NCBI RefSeq assembly: GCF_030813005.1 | Contig: NZ_JAUSTU010000004.1 | Coordinates: 62,001-126,000, forward strand | Origin: Robertmurraya andreesenii | Lineage (GTDB): Bacteria > Bacillota > Bacilli > Bacillales > Cytobacillaceae | Length of the DNA: 64,000 nucleotides | Reading direction: 5' to 3' | Shown: one piece after another, positions 17,093 through 25,617 of the stretch | Numbering within the stretch: the stretch's first letter is position 1 | Layout: every line of letters starts with the position of its first letter | The notes under the pieces: generated by a model | Told to the model about the DNA's origin: nothing | The model's database searches: none | What the model saw: only the letters and a program-made list of their open reading frames with translations | Made by a program: the position numbers and the translations under genes

Positions 17093-18238
17093 TTACAAGC
17101 CTAGATTTTTGGCAATAATGGTTTTCATAATCTCATTTGTGCCTGCATAGATGCTCGCTACTGGAATATCTCGATACCTTCTAGCAATCTCATATTCCTC
17201 CATATATCCGTAACCACCATGAAGCTGCATACACTCGGTCGCAATTCTTCTAGCATTCTCAGTTAACCTCCACTTTGCCATCGACACCTTAGTCACGACA
17301 TTGGCGCCATGGATATGTTCAGCAATGAGTTGATTCAAAAATGCACGCCCCATTTCAAGATCTGTTGCCATTTCTGCCATTTTGAATTGCGTATTTTGAA
17401 ATCTGCTAATTGGCTTACCAAAGGCCTCCCGACTCTGAATATATTCCATCGTCATTTCAAACATTTTTTCCGAAGCAGCCTGGGCATTGATTGCCACAAG
17501 CAAACGTTCCTGCTGAAGCTTCTCCATCAAATATTGAAAACCCTTACCTTCTTCTCCTAGTAAATTCTCCTTTGGTACACGGCAATCCTCAAATATCAAT
17601 TCTGCCGTATCCTGGCAATGCAGGCCTACCTTATTAAGCTTCCTTCCTCTTGAAAAGCCTGGCGCGTCTCTCTCGACAACAACGAGACTAAGTCCCTTGT
17701 GTTTTGGAACTGCTGATGGATCCGTTTTACAAGCGACAATGATGAGATCTGCATGAATCCCATTTGTAATAAAGGTTTTCTGACCATTTAACACATAATG
17801 GTCCCCATCAAGTCTTGCTGTTGTTTGAATATTAGCAAGATCAGACCCGGTCCCTGGCTCTGTCATCGCAATGGCCGTAATCATTTCTCCAGTCACACAT
17901 TTTGGCAACCAGCGTTCTTTCTGCTCTTTTGTTCCATAGGCAGTAATGTATGGAATGACAATATCACTGTGTAACCCAATTCCGACAAGACCCGAGCCAA
18001 CTCGCTCTAATTCCTCATTAACCACAACAGAGAAGCCCCAGTCGACACCACTTCCTCCGTATTCCTCAGGTACATCTGGACAAAGAAAGCCCTGTGCCCC
18101 CATCTTCTCCCAGAAGGCTCTCGGGATAATACGCTCCTCCTCCCACTGCTCGTAAAAAGGATATGCCTCTTTCTCCAAAAACTTTCTTAATGACTTTCGA
18201 AAAATTTCATGCTCTTCCTGCAAATAGGGATGCTTCAT
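17093..18238 (-). CDS. Acyl-CoA dehydrogenase
   Basis: 381 residues, the usual length. Seen: AMTEPGTGSDLANIQTTA flavin/substrate motif (residues about 125-142), FITNG, the central four-helix region and a C-terminal ECMQLHGGYGYMEEYEIAR with RDIPVASIYAGTNEIMK; the catalytic base Glu lies in YAGTNE. FAD-dependent oxidation of acyl-CoA to enoyl-CoA. ATG 18238 is chosen because AGAGGAG lies 9 nt before it; the in-frame ATG at 18259 has no such site. First gene of the pair with the acyl-CoA ligase, behind a cre site and a palindrome. Confidence 0.92.
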   Translation of the reverse strand: MKHPYLQEEHEIFRKSLRKFLEKEAYPFYEQWEEERIIPRAFWEKMGAQGFLCPDVPEEYGGSGVDWGFSVVVNEELERVGSGLVGIGLHSDIVIPYITAYGTKEQKERWLPKCVTGEMITAIAMTEPGTGSDLANIQTTARLDGDHYVLNGQKTFITNGIHADLIIVACKTDPSAVPKHKGLSLVVVERDAPGFSRGRKLNKVGLHCQDTAELIFEDCRVPKENLLGEEGKGFQYLMEKLQQERLLVAINAQAASEKMFEMTMEYIQSREAFGKPISRFQNTQFKMAEMATDLEMGRAFLNQLIAEHIHGANVVTKVSMAKWRLTENARRIATECMQLHGGYGYMEEYEIARRYRDIPVASIYAGTNEIMKTIIAKNLGL

Positions 18239-18263
18239 CAAATCTTTCTCCTCTTCCATTTAG

Positions 18264-18278
18264 TTGCAAACGCTTTCT
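18264..18278 (+). promoter_or_regulatory. CcpA cre site upstream of the acyl-CoA dehydrogenase gene
   Basis: TTGCAAACGCTTTCT agrees with WTGNAANCGNWNNCW at every position. It sits about 26-40 nt before the ATG, fitting glucose repression of fatty-acid oxidation by roadblock. Confidence 0.7.
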
Positions 18279-18328
18279 AATTAATATACTATTCTATTTT
18301 TTATATTTTTTGAATACTTTTATATTTG

Positions 18329-18343
18329 AACTAACGTTTAGTT
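18329..18343. promoter_or_regulatory. Palindromic operator candidate upstream of the acyl-CoA genes
   Basis: AACTAA-CGT-TTAGTT, exact 6-bp arms with a 3-bp spacer, 90 bp before the gene. The form suits a TetR-type regulator; it does not resemble the B. subtilis FadR box as I know it. Confidence 0.45.
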
Positions 18344-18446
18344 TCAGAGAAATTTGAAAGGAGCAGCAACTTCGCTACTCCCTGGTAAAATTGTGATTGG
18401 CGATTGCCCAAAACTACATAAATTGTGTGCAGATGAATGATACCGC

Positions 18447-20324
18447 TTAACGCCAAACACGCTTATTCTCAATTCGTCTTGTAAATCCCCTATTATCCAG
18501 CGCTTCTAAGAATGGAATCATGTATTTCCTTGAAAGCCCGAGCACATCCTTTGCCTCACCAACCTCAAACTCCTGACCTGTCTCAGCTCTCAATTTTTCA
18601 ACCGCTGCATTAAAAACATCTCCATGCCAGGAATATTGCTCATCTAACGGCACTACTATCCCTTCATCTACCAAAAATTTCTTCATATCATCAACGATGC
18701 TGCTTGGAATTCCTGCACCATCCAAATAATCCTTAAAATAGTTGACTTTCATCCCATCAGCCTTTAGTTTATCTAGCATATTGTTACTGCGAGTCTTCCA
18801 ATTCTTCGGTACATGTGGCTGAAAGTCACGAATGGAAATATATTGTTCCTTTCTTTTAAAAGTCCCTGCTTGTATTCCCCTCTCAATAACATAATCTAGA
18901 AGTGCTTTCGGATAGAGTTTCATCTGTTGTTGAAATAGCTCCGCTTTATTTAATCCCTGTTTCATCGGGAATTCCGTGTGATAATCCCGCAAACGATTGT
19001 ACAAGTCCTCTTCATTCAATTCTACAAGCGCCCTCAGCGTGTATTCCTTTCCGTTCAGGAGAATAAAATCATCACTTTTTAACTCTTCCACGAGAATATC
19101 CCGTTCGAGAGAGGTTCTTGTAATCAAATCATCTAGCGAAAGGCTCTTCGATTCCATCAATGCAGAAACAATTCTTTCTCCAGGCGTCCCGACCTTTTTC
19201 TTCTCCAGCTCCGCGATCGTGCGTTCACCGAATCGGTGCTTCTCTCCCTTTGGATCGATGACCCAACCACCGCCAAGCGTTTCTACTGGACTTGGTCTTC
19301 GTAAAATAAAACGGTCCCCACGCTTCGCAACAATTTCTTCATCCAAACGGATTTGACAAAGAATCTCACCGGTTTCCTCTTTTAGCTCATTACGGTCGAA
19401 AAAGACAATGCGACCCATTACTTCTGCTGTTCCGATGTGACATTTAATCGGCATCCGCTGTTTCACCATGTAATCTAAATCCTCAACGACACGAATGGCC
19501 ACATCCATCGTTCTCGTTACATTAAAATGCTCCGAGGAAACAAGCACATCTCCCCGTTCCAGATCTTCCTTCGCAACACCGGACAAATTAATCGCTGCCC
19601 GTTGACCAGCAAAGGCTTCCTTTGAAGCTTTGTGATGAACTTGAATTTGTCTTGCTCTGACCTCAAGACCCTTTGGCATCACAGTGAGAGCCTGTCCTTC
19701 CTCAACTCTCCCTTCATAGACCGTTCCCCTAACCACCGTTCCCTGACCTTTTACCGTAAAAACCTGGTCAATAGGTAGTCGAAACGCTCCTTTTACATCG
19801 CGCATTTCTTGTTTCTTTAATGTATGTATGATCAGTTCTTTGAGATCGTCAATCCCTTTATTAGAAAGACTATCGACTAACACAAGTGGAGCTTCCGCAA
19901 ACACGGTTCCTTGTAATTCTTCACGAATATCCTCTTTAACCAGTTCGATAAACTCTTCTTCCACACGATCAATTTTCGAAATCGCCACGATGCCATTCTT
20001 AATCCCGAGAAATCCAAGAATATCTAAGTGCTCTCTCGTTTGCGGCATGACTCCTTCATCCGCCGCGACAACAAGCACCACTAGATCAATCCCAGCGACA
20101 CCAGCAATCATTTGCCGAATAAAACGCTCATGGCCCGGCACATCGACAACAGAAATTTGAATTTCCTCATCCTCATATAATGGTGCAAACCCCAATTCGA
20201 TTGAGATTTGCCGTTCTTTCTCCTCTTTTAGACGATCCGTATCAACATTCGTTAATGTCTTCGTCAACGTCGTCTTCCCATGGTCAATATGACCAGCCAT
20301 TCCAATTGTAAAATATCTTTTCAT
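18447..20324 (-). CDS. selB: Selenocysteine-specific translation elongation factor SelB
   Basis: 625 residues. N-terminal GTPase: GMAGHIDHGKTTLTK P-loop (residues 8-22), DVPGHERFI G3, SKIDR G4. EF-Tu-like domains 2-3 (LPIDQVFTVKGQGTVVRGTV) and a SelB-specific domain at about 215-350 follow, then four winged-helix repeats at the C-terminus that bind the SECIS hairpin; SRKYMIPFLEALDNRGFTRR is the typical last repeat. SelB delivers Sec-tRNA to in-frame UGA. ATG 20324 fits the family N-terminus; a GTG four codons upstream is possible. selA, selD and a canonical selC are not in the window. It follows the metallo-hydrolase gene by 67 nt. Confidence 0.95.
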   Translation of the reverse strand: MKRYFTIGMAGHIDHGKTTLTKTLTNVDTDRLKEEKERQISIELGFAPLYEDEEIQISVVDVPGHERFIRQMIAGVAGIDLVVLVVAADEGVMPQTREHLDILGFLGIKNGIVAISKIDRVEEEFIELVKEDIREELQGTVFAEAPLVLVDSLSNKGIDDLKELIIHTLKKQEMRDVKGAFRLPIDQVFTVKGQGTVVRGTVYEGRVEEGQALTVMPKGLEVRARQIQVHHKASKEAFAGQRAAINLSGVAKEDLERGDVLVSSEHFNVTRTMDVAIRVVEDLDYMVKQRMPIKCHIGTAEVMGRIVFFDRNELKEETGEILCQIRLDEEIVAKRGDRFILRRPSPVETLGGGWVIDPKGEKHRFGERTIAELEKKKVGTPGERIVSALMESKSLSLDDLITRTSLERDILVEELKSDDFILLNGKEYTLRALVELNEEDLYNRLRDYHTEFPMKQGLNKAELFQQQMKLYPKALLDYVIERGIQAGTFKRKEQYISIRDFQPHVPKNWKTRSNNMLDKLKADGMKVNYFKDYLDGAGIPSSIVDDMKKFLVDEGIVVPLDEQYSWHGDVFNAAVEKLRAETGQEFEVGEAKDVLGLSRKYMIPFLEALDNRGFTRRIENKRVWR

Positions 20325-20391
20325 TCCTATGGCCACTTCCTTCGATGTTCTCCTTCTAATTTAGCTTGAAAAGGCCAATCTTTCAAGGATT

Positions 20392-21015
20392 CTATTGTTT
20401 GTTCCTATAATGGTTGAGAACAGAGGTAATGAAATGCATCGTATCCCATTCATGGTCTGAAAGTTGAATAATCGGGTTTGTATCTGGCATTAGTTTTTCT
20501 TGGATTTCTTTATCTGACAAGCCGTGTTTGTACAAATCTATAATTTGTTCACTCATATTTTCCATATAATCTAGTTTCTTTCGTAGCATCTCCTTGCCAT
20601 TATGGACGTAGCCAGCATGACTACAAAACATTTCCGCAAAGTCATAGGTCAACACCTTACGGATGGAATCCATGATGACGGGAACGGATTCAAAGCTAAG
20701 CATGACTTTCGGTCTTGGTTTGACATAAAGATCACCCGAAAAAAGCATCCCCTTATCATGATTCAACAAGGCTACATGATCAAAAGCATGGTCAGGTGTG
20801 TAGATTGCCTCCCACTTGGACGTTCTCGATTGAAAAAAATTTGGTAATGGTTGCGCTGTAAATGCTTCCCTACCGCCCCACACTATTTGCCGATATAGCG
20901 GATATTCTCCATCTTCTGCACAGAAATCGACAGCCGAAATATCTATACTTCCTCTACTTGGATTTGTGGTTCCCCTTGCACAAACAACTCCATTGATTTC
21001 TTGTATCTCTAGCAT
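20392..21015 (-). CDS. Metallo-beta-lactamase-fold hydrolase with internal deletion (probably inactive)
   Basis: 207 residues against about 270-280 for the family. The N-terminus (LEIQEINGVVCARG) and the C-terminal half (TPDHAFDHVALL, LFSGDLYV, MFCSHAGYV, a helical tail with KKLDYMENMSEQI) match MBL-fold hydrolases. The segment between DISAV and DFCAEDG is far too short: the HxHxDH zinc motif and about 70 residues around it are missing, without loss of frame. The remaining Asp of FSGDL and His of CSHAG survive. Inferred: an in-frame deletion that removed the principal metal site, so a decaying gene or a protein with a non-catalytic role. Lies upstream of selB in the same direction. Confidence 0.75.
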   Translation of the reverse strand: MLEIQEINGVVCARGTTNPSRGSIDISAVDFCAEDGEYPLYRQIVWGGREAFTAQPLPNFFQSRTSKWEAIYTPDHAFDHVALLNHDKGMLFSGDLYVKPRPKVMLSFESVPVIMDSIRKVLTYDFAEMFCSHAGYVHNGKEMLRKKLDYMENMSEQIIDLYKHGLSDKEIQEKLMPDTNPIIQLSDHEWDTMHFITSVLNHYRNKQ

Positions 21016-21129
21016 GGTATACCTCCTCTTTAGAACTATATGTAAATCTTCTGTTTATGACCTATAGATCCCTGTTTTTTTGCATAGAGTTGCGTTAATT
21101 AGAAAAACCTAACTTAAAAGGAGGAGCCT

Positions 21130-21450
21130 ATGAAAAAAATCTTCTTATGTATCATACTCTTAACTGTATATTCAATTTCCTCTATTCATGAAAAACCGAT
21201 TGTGACCGCGGAGCCATTGTATGCGAAATGGGGCAGGCTGGCGATGGAGAAAACGAAAGAGAAATACCCGAAGGCCGACATCATTGACTATAAGCATATT
21301 GGTCGAATGAGCGAAATTAATACCACGATGGAAAAATTTAAGCTTTGGCTAAGAGAGGGAGAAAGGGAGTTTGGAGTACTAGTGAACATTGAATTTGATA
21401 AGAAAACGGAGCGAGTCATCGCTATTACTTTTAAAGAAGTAAATAGATAG
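21130..21450 (+). CDS. Small secreted DUF3889 (YqzG-like) protein
   Basis: 106 residues with a Sec signal peptide (KKIFLCIILLTVYSISSI) and a roughly 75-residue extracytoplasmic domain (YAKWGRLAMEKTKEKYPKA, then VLVNIEF). This matches the DUF3889 family of Bacilli. Strong AAAGGAGG ribosome site 5 nt before the ATG. Divergent from the MBL-fold gene. Function unknown. Confidence 0.72.
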   Translation: MKKIFLCIILLTVYSISSIHEKPIVTAEPLYAKWGRLAMEKTKEKYPKADIIDYKHIGRMSEINTTMEKFKLWLREGEREFGVLVNIEFDKKTERVIAITFKEVNR

Positions 21451-21531
21451 TGATGACCCCGTCCATATCTGGTCTACCCAATCACTTCGGTGTTAGCTTA
21501 CCCCGACTTTTCCCATTTTCCGCAAACATGT

Positions 21532-22233
21532 TCAACTCCTTTTTTTCCATGGAAGGTACAAAATGATAAACAACACCAGCGCAATGCCTTCTAATACAAG
21601 TATATAAAACGGGTAAGGACCTAAGTAATCTAGTAGTGACGGATTTGAAGGCTTTTGTGACAAAAACATATAATTTCCACCGGTTAATCTGTTGACAAAG
21701 AACGCTGTGAAAGCAGCAATATTAAGAAATCCAAAGGCTTGCCACATCCCTTTTCTTGTAATCTTATAACCTTTTACAAACACATAAAACAGGGCTACCC
21801 AGATTATAAGAATGTGGGTAATAAAGAATTGAAAAAAGCGAAAATGAGGAAAGCCAAAAAATAATTCAGGCGTAATTAGTGCTTGTGATGCTCCTGCAAT
21901 TCCAAGAAAATAGACGATTTGAAAAAGTAATTTAGAATTTGTCAGAAGGAGAAGTAAACAAAGAAGTAAGCTAATCGAACAGAGCTGAAGTGTTAAAGCA
22001 AATGAAATATCCCAGTAGCCGTCCTTGTATAGCCAGTAATGGTACAGTGATTCCAGCACAAACAATCCGCTGCAAAGAAAGATTCTAAGTCCTAACTCAT
22101 ATTTAGCAAGCTTTGTACGATAGATGGCCAAGAAGGCACTGACTCCAACAAAAACACCAAGCATCAATAGGTGTGAAATGGAGAAAAGCTTGAAAGGGAA
22201 AAGCTCATAATGGTGGCCAAAAAGAGTATCCAA
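21532..22233 (-). CDS. YwaF/TIGR02206 family integral membrane protein
   Basis: 233 residues with six to seven hydrophobic segments. The N-terminal HHYELFPFKLFSISHLLML, the W..SFALTLQLCSISLL segment and the late NYMFLSQKPSNPSLLDYLGP loop are hallmarks of the TIGR02206 family (B. subtilis YwaF). TTG start supported by GAGGGA at 8 nt. Function unknown; probably a membrane enzyme or lipid-related protein. A 20-bp-periodic repeat array lies directly upstream of the start. Confidence 0.8.
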   Translation of the reverse strand: MDTLFGHHYELFPFKLFSISHLLMLGVFVGVSAFLAIYRTKLAKYELGLRIFLCSGLFVLESLYHYWLYKDGYWDISFALTLQLCSISLLLCLLLLLTNSKLLFQIVYFLGIAGASQALITPELFFGFPHFRFFQFFITHILIIWVALFYVFVKGYKITRKGMWQAFGFLNIAAFTAFFVNRLTGGNYMFLSQKPSNPSLLDYLGPYPFYILVLEGIALVLFIILYLPWKKRS

Positions 22234-22264
22234 TCCACATCCCTCTTTCTCAGCAAATTGGTGT

Positions 22265-22356
22265 TTCGCAAATAAAATGGATTTTTCGCAAATATAAACT
22301 TATTATCGCAAATATATCCACAATTTCGCAAATAAATCAAAACTTGCGCAAATATC
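22265..22356. repeat. Five-copy array of a 20-bp repeat (core CGCAAATA)
   Basis: CGCAAATA occurs at 22267, 22287, 22307, 22327 and 22347, exactly 20 bp apart. The flanks are loosely conserved as A/T-rich sequence (usually TT or AT before CGC) and the rest of each unit varies. It occupies the region 34-124 bp upstream of the ywaF-like start. Confidence 0.85.
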
Positions 22357-22410
22357 CTGATTTTGAATAGAGTCAATCTTAATGCACAGCATCTTCTAAG
22401 CATAAAAACA

Positions 22411-22439
22411 AAAAAATACCTGCAGAAAAATTCTGCAGG
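22411..22439 (-). terminator. Terminator after sbcC
   Basis: On the minus strand CCTGCAGAA / TTCTGCAGG with a short loop followed by TATTTTTTTG, a standard intrinsic terminator 40 nt past the sbcC stop. Confidence 0.88.
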
Positions 22440-22479
22440 CTAACAAATTTGGCTCATTTTCATGATAAACTCTCTTCAT

Positions 22480-25400
22480 TTAACTCAAGAAATAAAACTC
22501 CGTTGTACTACCTGTCTGTGTTGCTGTCACTTCAAGTCGGGCATCAATTCTTTCCCGTAATTCTGGCACGTGGGAAATAATCCCGACTAGACGACCGCTG
22601 CTTTGGATATCGATCAACGCTTCAATCGCTTGGTCCAATGATTCAGGATCAAGCGTACCAAAACCTTCGTCAATAAACATGGTTTCGAGGGAAACTCCGC
22701 CGGCGTAGTTTTGCACAACATCGGCAAGTCCTAACGCCAATGATAGCGCCGCCTTAAAGCTTTCCCCACCAGACAGAGTTTTCACATGTCTTTCCTGTCC
22801 GGTGTACTGATCAAAGACGAGAAGTTCGAGGCCGCTTTGTGCATTTCCTTTCGCCCGGTCGGTTTTACGAATCATTTGGTAGCGACCGCTGGTCATCTTT
22901 AATAAGCGCATATTCGCTTCGTGGAGAATATCATCAAGGAATGCTGCTAGCACATAGCGTTCAAAGGTTATTTTCAACTGATTTTGTCCACGAGAAATAT
23001 CATATAGCTCGCCAACGAGCTTATATCTTTCTTCATTTACCTTCAAATCTTCATTTATTCGTACAATTCCATCCCGAATGTTCTCATTATCACGTTTCTT
23101 GATAAGAAGATCGGTGTATGTTTGATTAAGCTCTGCTATTTGATCTTGAATCTCTTTAAGATCTAGCGCTAGCCCCTCCAAATCAGGTACAGCCACATCT
23201 TTCAGCATTTCGTATAAATCCTGGTAGCGGTCTGTAACAGAGCGGAGGTTCTCCCGATATTCGCGAATCTCTCGTTCCAGCTGTTGGATTTGTGCCTCCG
23301 TCCTTTTGGCCGCTTCATATTCCTTGTAGGTGTTGAAGCCTTGCTCTCTCATCTGATTCAAGAAAATGGCTCTCTCCTGATTCAATTCGGTTTCTTTATC
23401 AGCAGCATGCTGTTTTACCGTTACAAACCCTGCCTCCTCAGATGTAAGTTGCTCCTTTGTTTCAAGAAATTCCGACTGGGCCCTCTCAAATTGCTTTTGG
23501 AGCATCTCCTGTTTACGGACGGCTTCGTTCCATTTTTGTTCAAAAGCCTGAATGGAACGCAAATCCTCAGGAATACGAGCCTTCATCCCGTTGAAGTTTG
23601 TATTTTTCTCAGCAAAGGCAATTGAAGTTTGGTTGATGGCTTTCGTAAGCTTTTCTACTTTATTTTGATAGTCTTTCTTCTTTTCCTCTTGTGATTGAAT
23701 GACGTCGGCCATTTTTTGAAGCTTTAATTGGTCCTCCTTAAGCTTCGATTGCTCTTTTTGCAATTTCCTTTTCATATCTAGCAAATGATTTTTCAATGGT
23801 TCTAGTTTTTCCTCTGAAAAATCATCCCTTATCTTTAAGATTTCAGAATGGAGCTCCTTGATCGTTTCTCCCATCATTCCAACTCGGGACTGAACCTCTA
23901 AGAAAGCAGATTCTGCATCCATTCTCTCACGCTCAAGCTCTGCCACTTGAGCTTTTGCTGCCTCCAGTTCCTTCTCGTCGGGTAATTGCACACCAATGGC
24001 AGCAGCAGGCTGTGGATGATGCTCTGAACCACAGACTGGACACGCCTCTCCATCACGAAGCTTACTCGCAAGATTCGCCGCCTGACCATGCAGCCATCGA
24101 TGCTCGAGTTCTTCGATTAATTTCTTAGCATCTTCAAGGCGCTGCTTGGCTTGTCCGAATTGACCTCTTTTTCTAGCCAAGAGCTCAATATTTTCCTGAT
24201 ATTTCAAAGCTTGTGCCTCATATTTTAGGAGGAGAGTCATTTCGTTTTCTTGCTTTTCAAACTGTCGTTCATTCTCTAATAAAAGCAGATCCGTTTTTTG
24301 GAGTGCTTCTTTTTCATCTTGAAGAGTCTTCAAACGTTCCTCAGCCATTTGAAGGTTTTCCTCTGCAAGCTTGTGCTGACCTTTAAATCCGAGAAGCTCC
24401 TGTTCAAGGGTAAGGACTTCTTTTTCAAGTAAGGCAAAGGACTTCACATCCTCTTTCATTTGCTGAAGGGAATGGAGGGCTTCCTGTGCTTGTTTTCTCT
24501 CCCCTTCACGTCCCTGCTCCCGTAGCCATGCTTCTTCCCTTTTTTGTAAAAGGAGTTGAATGTTCTCAACTCGTTGTTTTCGAATCTCCAGGTCTTGCAG
24601 TAATGAGTTTTTCTCACGGCTTAGGCGCTGGCATAGCTCCTCCTGCTTGGCCAAAATTGCTGCTTGGTGAGCCAAAGCAATATCTTTTTCTTTCCGTTCA
24701 AAAAGGTCCTTTTGTCCTTCTAGTTCGGCTATTCTTGCACCTAGTTCATCCCTTGTTCTCATTTGCTTTACGATGCTTTCCGCGTCATGAAGCTTTTTCG
24801 CAAGGGCTTCCTTGTCCTTCTCTTTCATCTTTACTTCTCGGCTAAGGATCTCTAAATGCTCTTTCATCTTTTCTATTTCATCCTCAAGCAATGGAAAAAT
24901 AACCACATCGTTCACACTGCCTGTCTCTAAATAGCCATGCAAATCCTGATTATAAAGAGCACTGATTTTGCGAATAAGCTGATTTCGATCCTCTTCTTGC
25001 TTTTCCACCGCCTTTTTTAAAGAGGTTGCCTCCTCCTTCAGCTTTTCTTCGATCCGCTTATATAATTCCGTATGAAACAAACGTTGGAGGATTAATTCCT
25101 TTTCCTTGCTATCAGAAGTTAACAGTTTCCGAAATTCTCCCTGTGGAATCATGAGGATTTGACGAAACTGATTGCTGTCAATGAGCATGATCTCTTTAAT
25201 ACGTTCATCAACATCTCGCACATTCGCACCTAGAAGCTGCATTTCCCCATGTTCATCAAGTTGATAAAGTTCGGCTGTGGCCCCTATCGTACGGAACCCC
25301 TCGCCTCTCTCCTTTTTCTTCTCCTGCTGAGGCGAGCGTCGAATAAAGTAGTTTTTTCCACGCAAGGTAAAATGTAGCGACACTTCCGTTGGGAGATCCT

Positions 25401-25617
25401 CACTTGCAAACTGACTTCTCAGCTCCGGCCCATTCCTATCCTCGCCACTCGCCTTCCCATAGATGGCATAGCTAATTCCATCAAAAATCGTTGTCTTTCC
25501 TGATCCCGTCTTACCTGAAATGACGAACATCGTTCGATTACCAAGCTCCGTAAAATCGATTGTCTCTGTTTTTGCGTAGGGTCCGAATGCCTGCATAGTT
25601 AGCTTAAGCGGCCTCAT
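22480..25617 (-). CDS. sbcC: Exonuclease SbcCD ATPase subunit SbcC
   Basis: 1045 residues with the Rad50/SMC architecture: Walker A near the N-terminus (SGKTGSGKTTIFDG, about residues 34-47), two long coiled-coil arms, a central zinc hook (EACPVCGSEHHP, about residue 524), and at the C-terminus the ABC signature TLSGGESFKAALSLALGLAD and Walker B METMFIDEGFGTLD. With SbcD it cleaves DNA hairpins and palindromes and processes double-strand ends. Its ATG overlaps the sbcD stop (ATGA), showing translational coupling. Terminator downstream. Confidence 0.96.
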   Translation of the reverse strand: MRPLKLTMQAFGPYAKTETIDFTELGNRTMFVISGKTGSGKTTIFDGISYAIYGKASGEDRNGPELRSQFASEDLPTEVSLHFTLRGKNYFIRRSPQQEKKKERGEGFRTIGATAELYQLDEHGEMQLLGANVRDVDERIKEIMLIDSNQFRQILMIPQGEFRKLLTSDSKEKELILQRLFHTELYKRIEEKLKEEATSLKKAVEKQEEDRNQLIRKISALYNQDLHGYLETGSVNDVVIFPLLEDEIEKMKEHLEILSREVKMKEKDKEALAKKLHDAESIVKQMRTRDELGARIAELEGQKDLFERKEKDIALAHQAAILAKQEELCQRLSREKNSLLQDLEIRKQRVENIQLLLQKREEAWLREQGREGERKQAQEALHSLQQMKEDVKSFALLEKEVLTLEQELLGFKGQHKLAEENLQMAEERLKTLQDEKEALQKTDLLLLENERQFEKQENEMTLLLKYEAQALKYQENIELLARKRGQFGQAKQRLEDAKKLIEELEHRWLHGQAANLASKLRDGEACPVCGSEHHPQPAAAIGVQLPDEKELEAAKAQVAELERERMDAESAFLEVQSRVGMMGETIKELHSEILKIRDDFSEEKLEPLKNHLLDMKRKLQKEQSKLKEDQLKLQKMADVIQSQEEKKKDYQNKVEKLTKAINQTSIAFAEKNTNFNGMKARIPEDLRSIQAFEQKWNEAVRKQEMLQKQFERAQSEFLETKEQLTSEEAGFVTVKQHAADKETELNQERAIFLNQMREQGFNTYKEYEAAKRTEAQIQQLEREIREYRENLRSVTDRYQDLYEMLKDVAVPDLEGLALDLKEIQDQIAELNQTYTDLLIKKRDNENIRDGIVRINEDLKVNEERYKLVGELYDISRGQNQLKITFERYVLAAFLDDILHEANMRLLKMTSGRYQMIRKTDRAKGNAQSGLELLVFDQYTGQERHVKTLSGGESFKAALSLALGLADVVQNYAGGVSLETMFIDEGFGTLDPESLDQAIEALIDIQSSGRLVGIISHVPELRERIDARLEVTATQTGSTTEFYFLS

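Noticed and set aside
22265..22356. CRISPR array
   Set aside because: An 8-bp core with 12-bp variable part is far below CRISPR repeat/spacer size, and no cas gene is in the window.
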